A stretch of DNA of 64,000 nt from the NCBI GenBank assembly GCA_963665075.1, contig OY762063.1:1550001-1614000 (forward strand), written 5' to 3'. A model generated the notes under the pieces. The model did not search any database. It saw only the letters and a program-made list of their open reading frames with translations, and was not told where the DNA came from. Source of the DNA: JAPULR01 sp963665075 (GTDB lineage: Bacteria; Chloroflexota; Dehalococcoidia; Lucifugimonadales; GCA-2712585). The position numbers and the translations under genes were made by a program. This document shows positions 32,068-40,494 of this stretch, in pieces. How positions within the stretch are numbered: the stretch's first letter is position 1; each line of letters opens with the position of its first letter.

Positions 32068-33648
32068 ATGGCGGACGTTGTTATTCGGAACGGCAAGATT
32101 ATTGACGGGGCGGGCAATCCCTGGTTTCACGGCGACGTGGCCGTTTCGGGCGGCACGATTACCGCCGTCGGCGAGGCGCCGGAGTCGGCGTCGAAGGTCA
32201 TCGACGCTGAGGGGCTGTGCGTCTGTCCCGGCTTCATCGACATGCACTCGCACCCCGACCTGACGCTGTTCTACAAGGACGTGGAGGACTACAAGCTGCG
32301 TCAGGGCGTCACCACCGAAGTCGGCGGCAACTGCGGCTTCACCGCCGCGCCCCTCAGCGACGCCACCGGCGACGACCTGCAACGCTACACCGCCTTCATC
32401 ACGCCGCCCACGGGCGTGACGTGGGAATGGCGCACCTTCGGCGAATACCTGAAGGCGGTGGAGGAGTCGCGGCCCGCCACGAATCTCGCGCCCTTGGTGG
32501 GCCAGGGGACGGTTCGAATCGCCGTCATGGGATTCGAAGAACGCACGCCCACGTCGGACGAGCTTCGGGAGATGCAGGCTCTCGTGCGGGAGGCGATGCA
32601 GGCGGGCTGCTTCGGCATCTCCACCGGCCTCATCTACGTGCCCGGCGCCTATTCGTCAACGGAGGAGATCGCTTCCCTGGCGCGGGTGGCGTCGCGGTTC
32701 GGCGGCTTCTACGCCACGCACATGCGGAACGAAGGCGACCGGCTGTTGGAGTCCATCGAGGAGTCACTGACCATCGGACAGCAGGCTAACCTGCCCGTCC
32801 AGATTTCGCATCACAAGGCCACGGGAAGCAACAACCACGGCAAGGTCGTCGAATCGTTGGAGCTAATCGGCGCGGCGCGAAGGCGGGGGATGGACGTGAC
32901 GGTTGACCAGTACCCCTACGCGGCGGCGAGCACCACGCTCCAGGCGATTCTGCCGCCGTGGGCGCAGGAGGGCGGCGTGGACCGCATTGTGGCGCGGCTG
33001 CAAGACCCGGAAACCCGCGCCGTAATAGTGGGGCAGATGTTGAACGAAAAGGGGGAGATTCGGACGGGCGGCGTGCTTGCGGACATTCTGATTACGTCGG
33101 CGAAGTCGGAGGTCAACGGCAGGTTCGCCGGCCACACCATCGGGGAAATCAGCGACGTGAAGAACAGTTCGCCGGTGGACACGGCCCTGAATCTGCTGGT
33201 GGAGGACCGGTGCGCCGTGGGCATGGTGATTTTCTCGATGGACGAGGAGGACGTGCGGACGGTGATGGCGAGTCCGCACACGATGATAGGGTCCGACGGG
33301 CTGTTCCAGCTGGGGAATCCGCATCCGCGAATCTACGGGACGTACCCGCGGGTGCTGGGGCGGTACGTGCGGGAGGCTGGGGCCCTGACGCTGGAGGAGG
33401 CGGTGCGGAAGATGACGTCGTTTCCCGCCCAGCGGCTGGGGCTGCACAACAAGGGAACGCTGCGTCCGGGCGCCGACGCGGACATCGTGGTCTTCGACCC
33501 GGACACAGTCATCGACCGGGGGACATTCCGCGACCCCAACCAATATCCGGCGGGCATCGAACACGTGCTGGTAAACGGACGCATAAGCGTCTCCAAGTCC
33601 CGATTCACAGGAGAAACCGCAGGCCAAGTGCTGCGCCACAGCCGGTAG
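32068..33648 (+). CDS. N-acyl-D-amino-acid deacylase-like amidohydrolase
   Basis: A 526-residue amidohydrolase with AAGGAGG before ATG 32068. The metal site begins with P-G-F-I-D-M-H-S-H-P-D, followed by G-G-N-C-G-F, Y-A-T-H-M-R-N-E and Q-I-S-H-H-K-A-T-G-S-N-N; near the C-terminus G-S-D-G supplies the last Asp. This arrangement is typical of D-aminoacylases, which release D-amino acids from N-acyl forms. The exact substrate is not determined. It stands between the DprA gene and the restriction-modification locus. Confidence 0.85.
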   Translation: MADVVIRNGKIIDGAGNPWFHGDVAVSGGTITAVGEAPESASKVIDAEGLCVCPGFIDMHSHPDLTLFYKDVEDYKLRQGVTTEVGGNCGFTAAPLSDATGDDLQRYTAFITPPTGVTWEWRTFGEYLKAVEESRPATNLAPLVGQGTVRIAVMGFEERTPTSDELREMQALVREAMQAGCFGISTGLIYVPGAYSSTEEIASLARVASRFGGFYATHMRNEGDRLLESIEESLTIGQQANLPVQISHHKATGSNNHGKVVESLELIGAARRRGMDVTVDQYPYAAASTTLQAILPPWAQEGGVDRIVARLQDPETRAVIVGQMLNEKGEIRTGGVLADILITSAKSEVNGRFAGHTIGEISDVKNSSPVDTALNLLVEDRCAVGMVIFSMDEEDVRTVMASPHTMIGSDGLFQLGNPHPRIYGTYPRVLGRYVREAGALTLEEAVRKMTSFPAQRLGLHNKGTLRPGADADIVVFDPDTVIDRGTFRDPNQYPAGIEHVLVNGRISVSKSRFTGETAGQVLRHSR

Positions 33649-33722
33649 GGGAACTCGGCTGGTGGTTTGACGCTCCCATGCATCGTTGATAGCATCCTTG
33701 TATAAGCATCGGAGTATTGGAA

Positions 33723-35960
33723 ATGACCACCGCGAAATTTGACAGCTTGGAAGCCATCCTCAAGGACAGCAAGCACAATCTGACGTTATTCGATGACGTT
33801 GATGTCGCAACGCTGAACGAACGCGTTGTCTTCAAGCAGCACAGGGGGAAAGAAACCCCCTTCGTCAACTGCGTCCTACGAGACAAGGACATTCGACTGA
33901 CGCCGGAGGAAGTGGTGCGGCAGCTATATGCGGCAAAGCTCTTGACCCATTACGGCTACCCCAGGAAGCGGCTCGCAATGGAGTACGGCGTCAATTTTGG
34001 TAGGCAGAGGAAACGCGCGGACATAGTGATTCTGGACAAAGACCGGCCGGAAGCCGCCTACGCCGTAGTCGAGTTGAAGAAGCCGAAGCTCAGCGACGGC
34101 AAGAACCAACTCCGCTCCTACTGCAACGCCACCGGCGCGCCCATCGGGGTGTGGACCAACGGCGGGATTATCTCCCACTACAACCGCAAAGACCCCAACT
34201 ACTTCGAGGAGATTTCGGACCTGCCCAAGGCTACTCAAACTTTGGCGGATATTCTCAACGAGCGGTTTACGCTAAAGGATCTCATCATCAGGGACAAGGT
34301 TGCCAACGAGCGAAAGTCCCTGAAAGACATCATTCTGGAGATGGAAGACGAGGTGCTGGCCAACGCGGGGGTGGACGTCTTTGAGGAGGTGTTCAAGCTC
34401 ATTTTCACCAAGCTCTATGATGAGTATCTAAGCAAAGACGACAAAGGCATTCTCAACTACTTTGTGAATCAGGTAACCAACACTGCCGTGCGCGAAAATG
34501 GCCCATCGTATCTGGGAGGCCAGGATTACGAGGCTCTCAAGGGCGCCGTGGCGGGTGTTTCCGATGACGGCTTTCGCGTCATGGAGTTCCGAAATACCGG
34601 GCAGACGGATATGGAACTCAAGGGCAAGATTCAGGACTTGTTTGCCCGCGCCATAGAAGAGTGGCATGGGGTTTTCCCTAAGGGATCCTCCTTTGAACTG
34701 TCCGACAGCCACATGGCCGTCTGCGTCTCCAGCCTGCAGGACGTAAAGCTGTTCAACTCCAACTTGCTGGTGGTGGACGAGGCCTTCGAGTATCTGGTCA
34801 ACAAGTCCGCCAAGGGAGAAAAGGGGCAGTATTTCACCCCGCGCCATGTAATCGATATGTGCGTCCAGATGCTCAACCCGCAGCGTGGGGAGTACATGAT
34901 AGACACGGCATCGGGCAGCTGCGGCTTTCCCGTGCATACCATATTCAAGCTGACGGGGCGGCTTTTCACCAACGAGGAGATTCCGAAACAAGACAAGGAT
35001 GACGTGCTGAAAGTCTTTGGCATCGACTTCGACGAGAAGACGGTGCGAGTTGCGCGCACCCTGAACCTCATCGCCGGAGACGGCGAGACCAACGTCCTCC
35101 ATCTCAACGCCCTCGACTACGAACGTTGGGAGGACCGAACTGAAAATGATTCAGAGTGGATTAGCACCTACGGCAGAGGTTTCAGCAGACTGAAAGGGCG
35201 GAGGGCAGAACCCGGGCAAAACAGGCGGTTTAACTTCGACATTCTCATGGCTAATCCGCCCTTTGCGGGAGACATCAAGGAAACCCGCCTTCTGCACCAG
35301 TACGAAATCGCCCTCAACAACGGTCGCTTCAAGAGCAAGGTTGGGCGGGACATTCTGTTCATCGAGCGCAACCTGGACTTTCTCAAGCCCGGCGGCCGCA
35401 TGGCTATCGTTCTACCCCAGGGCCGGTTCAACAACACATCCGACAAGTATATCCGAGATTTCATCGCGGAACGCGCCCGCATCCTGGCAGTGATTGGGCT
35501 GCATCAAAATACCTTCAAGCCCCACACAGGCACCAAGACCAGCGTGTTGTTCCTCCAGAAGTGGGATGATGATCTGTGCCCGCTGATGGAAAACTACCCA
35601 ATCTTCATGGCCGTCTCTGAGAAGGGGGGCAAGGACAACTCCGGGGATTACGTCTACGTCAAGAACGGCAAAGGCGAATACCGGCTGGACAAGAACGGCC
35701 ACATGATTGTCGACCACGACCTGCACAACCACGACGGGGAATTGCCAAAGGGCATTGCGGAGACATTTATTAAGTGGGCGAAAGTCCAGGGCTTGAGCTT
35801 TTGGGGAGGCAACTTCAGTGAAAGGCGGGCGGCGCAGATTGCGGCTTGGCGTGATTTCAAGGCCTCCGCAGCCAGGAGCAGGATCTACGTGGATCCTGAC
35901 ATAGATATTTCCGCCCTGTGCGATGAGATAAACGAGCCGCCTGAAGGGGTCTTTGATTGA
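33723..35960 (+). CDS. Fused restriction nuclease (HsdR-N-like) and N6-adenine methyltransferase
   Basis: A 745-residue protein from ATG 33723 (GGAG 8 bases upstream). Residues about 1-190 resemble the type I HsdR N-terminal nuclease: D100 in R-A-D-I-V-I-L-D and E117-x-K119 in V-V-E-L-K-K-P-K give a PD-(D/E)xK site. After a helical linker, residues about 350-640 are HsdM-like: G-Q-Y-F-T-P-R-H-V-I-D-M, D-T-A-S-G-S-C-G-F and N-P-P-F (about 511-514). This is a single RM polypeptide as in BcgI-type systems; the specificity gene follows after a small PIN gene. No HsdR helicase gene is nearby. Confidence 0.8.
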   Translation: MTTAKFDSLEAILKDSKHNLTLFDDVDVATLNERVVFKQHRGKETPFVNCVLRDKDIRLTPEEVVRQLYAAKLLTHYGYPRKRLAMEYGVNFGRQRKRADIVILDKDRPEAAYAVVELKKPKLSDGKNQLRSYCNATGAPIGVWTNGGIISHYNRKDPNYFEEISDLPKATQTLADILNERFTLKDLIIRDKVANERKSLKDIILEMEDEVLANAGVDVFEEVFKLIFTKLYDEYLSKDDKGILNYFVNQVTNTAVRENGPSYLGGQDYEALKGAVAGVSDDGFRVMEFRNTGQTDMELKGKIQDLFARAIEEWHGVFPKGSSFELSDSHMAVCVSSLQDVKLFNSNLLVVDEAFEYLVNKSAKGEKGQYFTPRHVIDMCVQMLNPQRGEYMIDTASGSCGFPVHTIFKLTGRLFTNEEIPKQDKDDVLKVFGIDFDEKTVRVARTLNLIAGDGETNVLHLNALDYERWEDRTENDSEWISTYGRGFSRLKGRRAEPGQNRRFNFDILMANPPFAGDIKETRLLHQYEIALNNGRFKSKVGRDILFIERNLDFLKPGGRMAIVLPQGRFNNTSDKYIRDFIAERARILAVIGLHQNTFKPHTGTKTSVLFLQKWDDDLCPLMENYPIFMAVSEKGGKDNSGDYVYVKNGKGEYRLDKNGHMIVDHDLHNHDGELPKGIAETFIKWAKVQGLSFWGGNFSERRAAQIAAWRDFKASAARSRIYVDPDIDISALCDEINEPPEGVFD

Positions 35961-36361
35961 TTTACATCGATACCGATGTGCTGATACACGCTTACATAGT
36001 CCAAGACGAAAGGAAACACAGGCAGGCCAATGAGTTGATTGAATCAGCCGTCGCCAACGCAAGCGTAGTTATATCAACCTTATCAATTCAAGAAGCGTTG
36101 TTTGCTCTGGATAAGAACCACGTAGGTTCTGACAGGGTGTTGGAAATTTACGACGCGCTGATGGAAATGCGACCATTTGCCTATGACCTGGACGACTTGA
36201 AAAGAGCCGTAAACATCGCAAAGCAAGTTGGTTTTCGAAGAATGAACGACTGCATCCATACGGCAATCGCTGAGTCTCACTGCTCGGAGTTGATTACATA
36301 CAACCGCCATGACTTCAACAGAATCCGCGATTACGCCACGGTTGACATTCGGATTTTGTGA
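35957..36361 (+). CDS. vapC: PIN-domain ribonuclease (VapC-like) inside the restriction operon
   Basis: A 134-residue PIN protein starting at TTG 35957, overlapping the RM gene's stop by 4 bases. I-Y-I-D-T-D-V-L-I-H, S-I-Q-E-A-L-F and M-N-D-C-I-H-T-A supply the acidic residues of the active site. No antitoxin gene is adjacent. Its location between RM and specificity genes suggests co-expression with them and possibly a back-up abortive response, which is inference. Confidence 0.75.
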   Translation: MIYIDTDVLIHAYIVQDERKHRQANELIESAVANASVVISTLSIQEALFALDKNHVGSDRVLEIYDALMEMRPFAYDLDDLKRAVNIAKQVGFRRMNDCIHTAIAESHCSELITYNRHDFNRIRDYATVDIRIL

Positions 36362-36382
36362 TTCACCTTCATTGATTTCACG

Positions 36383-37771
36383 ATGCGATTCAGAATCATC
36401 ACTTTCTCCAAGCTCTTTCTGCACCCAGATAATCGTTGGGATAGCGAGTATTTATCCTTTGAGCCGTATAAGAATCGAAGCCTTGAGTATGTTCCCATAG
36501 GAAATATCCTTACTGCATCTCAATATGGCGCTTCCATCGAAATGAACGAGGAAGGCATCGGCACAAAGATTTACAGAATGGATGAGATGAGCAATATGCT
36601 GTGCGACAGGCATGTATCAAAGTACGCGCAGTTGGACGGAGTTCAGCTTAGTGCCTATAAGTTGAGAGATAGAGACGTACTCTTTAATCGCACAAACTCT
36701 CAGGCATTTGTCGGACGCACGGGGATATTCAAACGGTTCTCGAATGAAGATTATGTCTTTGCATCTTACCTGGTCCGATTAAATCCAGACCCTGCGATAG
36801 TTACACCTGAGTACTTGACCGCTTTCTTGAACACTTCTTACGGCATTCTCGATGTCAAACGCCGCGCTCGCATTTCCATAAACCAGTCAAACGTGAACGC
36901 CGAAGAACTAAAGAGGGTCGAGATTCCGTTAATCTGCAAAGAATTGCAAGCAAAAATCACTTCGTCTTTTGATTCTGCGTTCAACTCGATTCAAGAGTCT
37001 GAGACGAAGTACAGGGAGGCGGAAACGCTTCTGCTTGAGGAATTGGGGCTGGCGGGATGGCGTCCCAGGCAACGGCTTACTTTCATCGTAAACTCCTCTG
37101 ATGTTAGGAAAGCGGGGCGGATGGATGCTGACTACTTCCAGCCCAAGTACGCCGAAATCGTCAACGCCATCAAGCGTTACTCCGGCGGTTGGGACACGTT
37201 GGGCAATCTGGTGACCGTAAAGGATAAGAATTTCAAGCCGCAGAACGATACGGAATACAGCTACATTGAGCTTGCCAACATTAGCGGCAACGGCGAAATA
37301 ACCGGTTGTACAGTCGAACAAGGCCAAGATTTGCCCAGCAGGGCCAGGCGGCAAGTGGCAGAGGGGGACGTAATCGTATCCTCCATCGAAGGCTCGTTAG
37401 CCAGCATCGCGTTGATAGAGGCCGAATACGACCAGGCCCTCTGCTCCACCGGATTCTACGTCGTCAACTCAAACACGTTGAATTCGGAAACGTTGCTCGT
37501 GTTCCTCAAGAGCATTGCGGGACAGATGCAACTTAAGAAGGGGTGCAGCGGCACGATACTAACGGCAATCAGCAAGGACAAGTTAAAGGAAATCGTCCTG
37601 CCAGTCATCCCCGAGGAAGTTCAAGAGGAAATTCGGCAGAAAGTTGTTGAGTCCGCCAATCTGAGGCGGGAGTCGAAGCGGCTGCTGGAGTGCGCCAAGA
37701 GGTCGGTGGAGATGGCCATCGAGCAGGACGAGGAAACGGCGCTGAAGTGGCTCGAAAGCGCCGTTGCGTGA
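36383..37771 (+). CDS. hsdS: Restriction-modification specificity subunit (HsdS-like)
   Basis: A 462-residue protein with two target-recognition domains (about residues 30-190 and 250-410), each followed by a helical spacer. Typical TRD features are D-V-L-F-N-R-T-N-S, Y-L-T-A-F-L-N-T and in the second half G-D-V-I-V-S-S-I-E-G. The first spacer carries L-L-E-E-L-G-L-A-G-W. The protein would select a bipartite DNA target for the upstream RM fusion. The recognised sequence cannot be predicted from here. Confidence 0.8.
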   Translation: MRFRIITFSKLFLHPDNRWDSEYLSFEPYKNRSLEYVPIGNILTASQYGASIEMNEEGIGTKIYRMDEMSNMLCDRHVSKYAQLDGVQLSAYKLRDRDVLFNRTNSQAFVGRTGIFKRFSNEDYVFASYLVRLNPDPAIVTPEYLTAFLNTSYGILDVKRRARISINQSNVNAEELKRVEIPLICKELQAKITSSFDSAFNSIQESETKYREAETLLLEELGLAGWRPRQRLTFIVNSSDVRKAGRMDADYFQPKYAEIVNAIKRYSGGWDTLGNLVTVKDKNFKPQNDTEYSYIELANISGNGEITGCTVEQGQDLPSRARRQVAEGDVIVSSIEGSLASIALIEAEYDQALCSTGFYVVNSNTLNSETLLVFLKSIAGQMQLKKGCSGTILTAISKDKLKEIVLPVIPEEVQEEIRQKVVESANLRRESKRLLECAKRSVEMAIEQDEETALKWLESAVA

Positions 37772-37825
37772 GAAATCTGTCACCACCGCCGCCCGTCTGA
37801 TAGCCTGTTGGTGTACTATAGGTGC

Positions 37826-38017
37826 ATGGGACGCATTGATGTGGACATTGATGATGAGGCGTGCGCCGAAGTGGTGCGCCGGTATCAGTTGAAGACCAAG
37901 CGTGAGGCGATTAACTTCGCCCTCCGGACCCTGGCTGGCGAATCATTGTCGATAACTGAGGCCCCCAGCCTCCGCGGCATCGGTTGGGAAGGCGACTTGG
38001 AAGCGATGCGGCGTTAA
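37826..38017 (+). CDS. vapB: VapB-type antitoxin, solitary duplicate copy
   Basis: A 63-residue protein from ATG 37826. V-D-I-D-D-E-A-C-A-E-V-V-R-R-Y and T-K-R-E-A-I-N-F-A-L-R-T-L-A-G match the VapB (DUF2191) family. It is almost identical to the VapB at 38776-38979 but has no vapC on its strand; the next gene is an unrelated vapC in the opposite direction. It appears to be the product of a local duplication. Confidence 0.75.
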   Translation: MGRIDVDIDDEACAEVVRRYQLKTKREAINFALRTLAGESLSITEAPSLRGIGWEGDLEAMRR

Positions 38018-38400
38018 GCGGCCTCAATGTCGGTGAGGCTGAAATCTTCGCCCTTGAACAGAAGCGGCTCACGGGCAGCTTCCGCCAGCGCATAGGAAAA
38101 GCAGTCACCAAAGTTTAACTCTGCCCGATGGTTGCCCCGGCCGAATCGCTTCCAGGCTTGGCGCGCGCCTTCGGCATGGGCATGAGTGACCGGAACCAGT
38201 TCTATCCCCGCATTTTCCAGAAAGGCATCCAATTCCTGTCTCGCACTGGGACCGCCGCGACTTTCCACCACGATAGCGGCTTCCAGGAAACTGGCAACCG
38301 ACATGCGGCAACGCGGGGACTCTTCAATGGCCTGCTCGAAACGCCGGGCGTCGGACTCTTTGAAGAGAATCGCCAAAATCGCCGACGTATCTACTATCAC
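38014..38400 (-). CDS. vapC: PIN-domain toxin VapC
   Basis: A 128-residue PIN protein. M-I-V-D-T-S-A-I-L-A-I-L-F-K-E at the start, S-F-L-E-A in the middle, and L-N-F-G-D-C-F-S-Y-A-L-A with P-L-L-F-K-G-E-D-F at the end provide the Mg-binding acidic residues. The start overlaps the stop of the partner vapB gene by 4 bases. Predicted site-specific RNase of a type II TA pair. Confidence 0.85.
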   Translation of the reverse strand: MIVDTSAILAILFKESDARRFEQAIEESPRCRMSVASFLEAAIVVESRGGPSARQELDAFLENAGIELVPVTHAHAEGARQAWKRFGRGNHRAELNFGDCFSYALAEAAREPLLFKGEDFSLTDIEAA

Positions 38401-38660
38401 CTGGGCAGTCCGTCTGGGCCGTAGAGGAAATCGCCGTGTTCAGTGGCGGATGGGCCGTCCTGGAGCAGGCTGGCGCAACGGTCGGCTATGGCGCGCAGCT
38501 TCTGAGCGCGGGTTTCGGCGTCGGCCTCGCGCTGACGCTTCTCTCGTTGCAACCGCTCTTTCAGGGCGACGGTGATGGCGCCCGTCAAGCTCTCGCCCGT
38601 GAGTCGGGCCAACTCGTCGGCCAGACGGTAGGTTTCTTCGCTTTCGATGTTGAGGCTCAC
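38397..38660 (-). CDS. vapB: Antitoxin of the Rv0623/PSK type
   Basis: An 87-residue protein from GTG 38660; longer in-frame starts are not supported by family length. S-L-N-I-E-S-E-E-T-Y-R-L-A-D-E-L-A-R-L-T-G-E-S-L-T is the conserved N-terminal strand and helices of the PSK-type antitoxin transcription factors. It pairs with the VapC downstream through a 4-base overlap. The pair lies in reverse orientation between two copies of a different vapB. Confidence 0.82.
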   Translation of the reverse strand: MSLNIESEETYRLADELARLTGESLTGAITVALKERLQREKRQREADAETRAQKLRAIADRCASLLQDGPSATEHGDFLYGPDGLPR

Positions 38661-38775
38661 TGGCCTTACCTCAGAATTGATTCGTGGCAGCGCGTCAAAC
38701 ATACACCAGCCCGCCACCTCCCGCAACGCCCCACAATCGTTGATTCATTCTGCCGCGCTGGTGTATCCTTGGTGT

Positions 38776-38979
38776 ATGGGACGCACCAACGTGGATATAG
38801 ACGACAAAGCATGCGCAGAGGTGATGCGCCGGTATCAGCTAAGAACCAAGCGCGAGGCGATCAATTTCGCCCTCCGGACCCTGGCTGGGGAATCATTGTC
38901 GATAACTGAGGCCCGCAGTCTTCGCGGCATCGGTTGGGAAGGCGACCTGGAAGCCATGCGGTCTACTTCCTCGTCGTGA
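38776..38979 (+). CDS. vapB: VapB-type antitoxin
   Basis: A 67-residue protein from ATG 38776. V-D-I-D-D-K-A-C-A-E-V-M-R-R-Y and T-K-R-E-A-I-N-F-A-L-R-T-L-A-G are the VapB features. It overlaps the next vapC start by 4 bases. Its first 60 residues are nearly the same as the solitary copy at 37826, showing a duplication of about 200 bp. Confidence 0.82.
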   Translation: MGRTNVDIDDKACAEVMRRYQLRTKREAINFALRTLAGESLSITEARSLRGIGWEGDLEAMRSTSSS

Positions 38980-39371
38980 TTCTTGTTGACACTTCGGCCT
39001 GGATAGAGTTTCTGCGAGATGCGGGAACTACGGTCTGCGAGGAGGTGGACCGGTTAATGGCCGGGGAGGTGGCCGTCAGCGACGTTATTCGCATGGAGAT
39101 TCTGGCCGGCGCACGCGACGAAGCGCATCTGACAACTCTGCGGCGTCTACTCGCCCGGGCAACCGTAATTCACACTCTTCCAACGGACTACGATGACGCC
39201 GCCGCACTCTATCGTCATTGCCGTCGCCGGGGCGAGACCGTTCGCAAGTTGGTCGATTGTCTCATCGCCGCCGTTGCGATACGTGCCAACGTTGCCGTTT
39301 TGCATAAGGACGCGGATTTCGACGCGTTGGCCCGCCATACCGAGCTTCGGGTGCATCAACCCAATCCGTAG
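38976..39371 (+). CDS. vapC: PIN-domain toxin VapC
   Basis: A 131-residue PIN protein from GTG 38976. I-L-V-D-T-S-A-W-I-E-F-L-R at the start, R-M-E-I-L-A-G-A in the middle and K-L-V-D-C-L-I-A-A-V-A plus L-H-K-D-A-D-F-D near the end contain the catalytic acids. Partner of the overlapping upstream vapB. Predicted RNase toxin; the target is unknown. Confidence 0.85.
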   Translation: MILVDTSAWIEFLRDAGTTVCEEVDRLMAGEVAVSDVIRMEILAGARDEAHLTTLRRLLARATVIHTLPTDYDDAAALYRHCRRRGETVRKLVDCLIAAVAIRANVAVLHKDADFDALARHTELRVHQPNP

Positions 39372-39461
39372 CGGATCCCCTCCCTGATTGACACTCAGGC
39401 GGGATTTTGTTGGAATAGGGGCGGTGGGGGTTTGGGAATTTCGGGGTTAGGAGGCGATGCC

Positions 39462-40475
39462 ATGACTAACGCTTTTGTTTACGTCGGACTTGGTTCGGAG
39501 GGGGGCGCCGAAGGCCACGGCTTGTACCGTCGGTCGCTGGAGGGCGGCGACTGGGAGTTGAAGGCGGACGGGCTTCCGGTCAATCCTGAGATTCGGGTAA
39601 TTGCCGTCGCGCCCAACGATTCCACCGTCGTCTACACCGGCGCGCAGGACGGGCTGTATCGCAGCGACAATCGGGGGGATTCGTGGGAGAAGCTGTCCCT
39701 GCCGGGAGAGCCCGTTCCCGTCTGGTCGGTGGCCTTCCATCCCGACGACCCTCGCATAGTCTACGCCGGCGGGGAAGAAGCCAAGCTCTACGTGTCCGAG
39801 GACGGCGGCCGGAGTTGGGAGCTTCTGCCCATCAGCGCCACCTATCCGTCGGTCACCACCACGCCCGCCATGCTTCCGAAGCGGGTTATCGGCATCTCGG
39901 TGGACCCCAACTCGCCGAGGGAGATGTACGCCGCCGTCGAGGTGGGCGGGCTGCTGAAGAGCGCCGACGGGGGCGCCACGTGGGAGAGCGTCAGCGAGGG
40001 GCATTATCAGAACGACGACCCGGTGGACATGCACAGCGTGTTGGTCAGCAGCCACCGTCCGCGGCACGTGTCCACCATCTCGCGCATCGGCCTTTCCCGC
40101 AGCGACGACGGGGGCGGCCACTGGTCTCCAGGTCGGATTCAGATGCTCAGCCAGCGGGGCACCTACTGCCGGGTGATTCGGGAGGACCCCGCCGACCCGA
40201 ACACGCTCTACGTGGGCGCGGGGCCGGAGTTCCGGGGCAATCCCGGCGCGCTCTTTCGCAGCCGCGACGGGGGCGACAGCTGGAATCAGGTAAACATGGG
40301 GCTGACGCTGAATTGCACCCTCTTCGGCTTCGCCATCAACCCGTCCGACTCCAATCAGATGTACGGGGCGACGCGCCTCGGACAGGTGGTCGGCAGTCAC
40401 GACGGCGGCAAGACGTGGCAGGACTGCTCCCTGCCCGAAGGGGTAAGCGAGGTCAACGCCCTGGCAATCGGGTAG
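39462..40475 (+). CDS. Asp-box (BNR/sialidase-like) beta-propeller protein
   Basis: A 337-residue protein; AGGAGG stands before ATG 39462. Repeated Asp-box motifs follow the S-x-D-x-G-x-x-W pattern: S-D-N-R-G-D-S-W, S-E-D-G-G-R-S-W, S-A-D-G-G-A-T-W, S-D-D-G-G-G-H-W, S-R-D-G-G-D-S-W and S-H-D-G-G-K-T-W. This forms a sialidase/VPS10-like propeller. No catalytic Arg triad or signal peptide is clear, so a glycosidase function is not supported. It stands between the TA cluster and a methyltransferase gene. Confidence 0.85.
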   Translation: MTNAFVYVGLGSEGGAEGHGLYRRSLEGGDWELKADGLPVNPEIRVIAVAPNDSTVVYTGAQDGLYRSDNRGDSWEKLSLPGEPVPVWSVAFHPDDPRIVYAGGEEAKLYVSEDGGRSWELLPISATYPSVTTTPAMLPKRVIGISVDPNSPREMYAAVEVGGLLKSADGGATWESVSEGHYQNDDPVDMHSVLVSSHRPRHVSTISRIGLSRSDDGGGHWSPGRIQMLSQRGTYCRVIREDPADPNTLYVGAGPEFRGNPGALFRSRDGGDSWNQVNMGLTLNCTLFGFAINPSDSNQMYGATRLGQVVGSHDGGKTWQDCSLPEGVSEVNALAIG

Positions 40476-40494
40476 GAGCTAGGACATTCCAACC

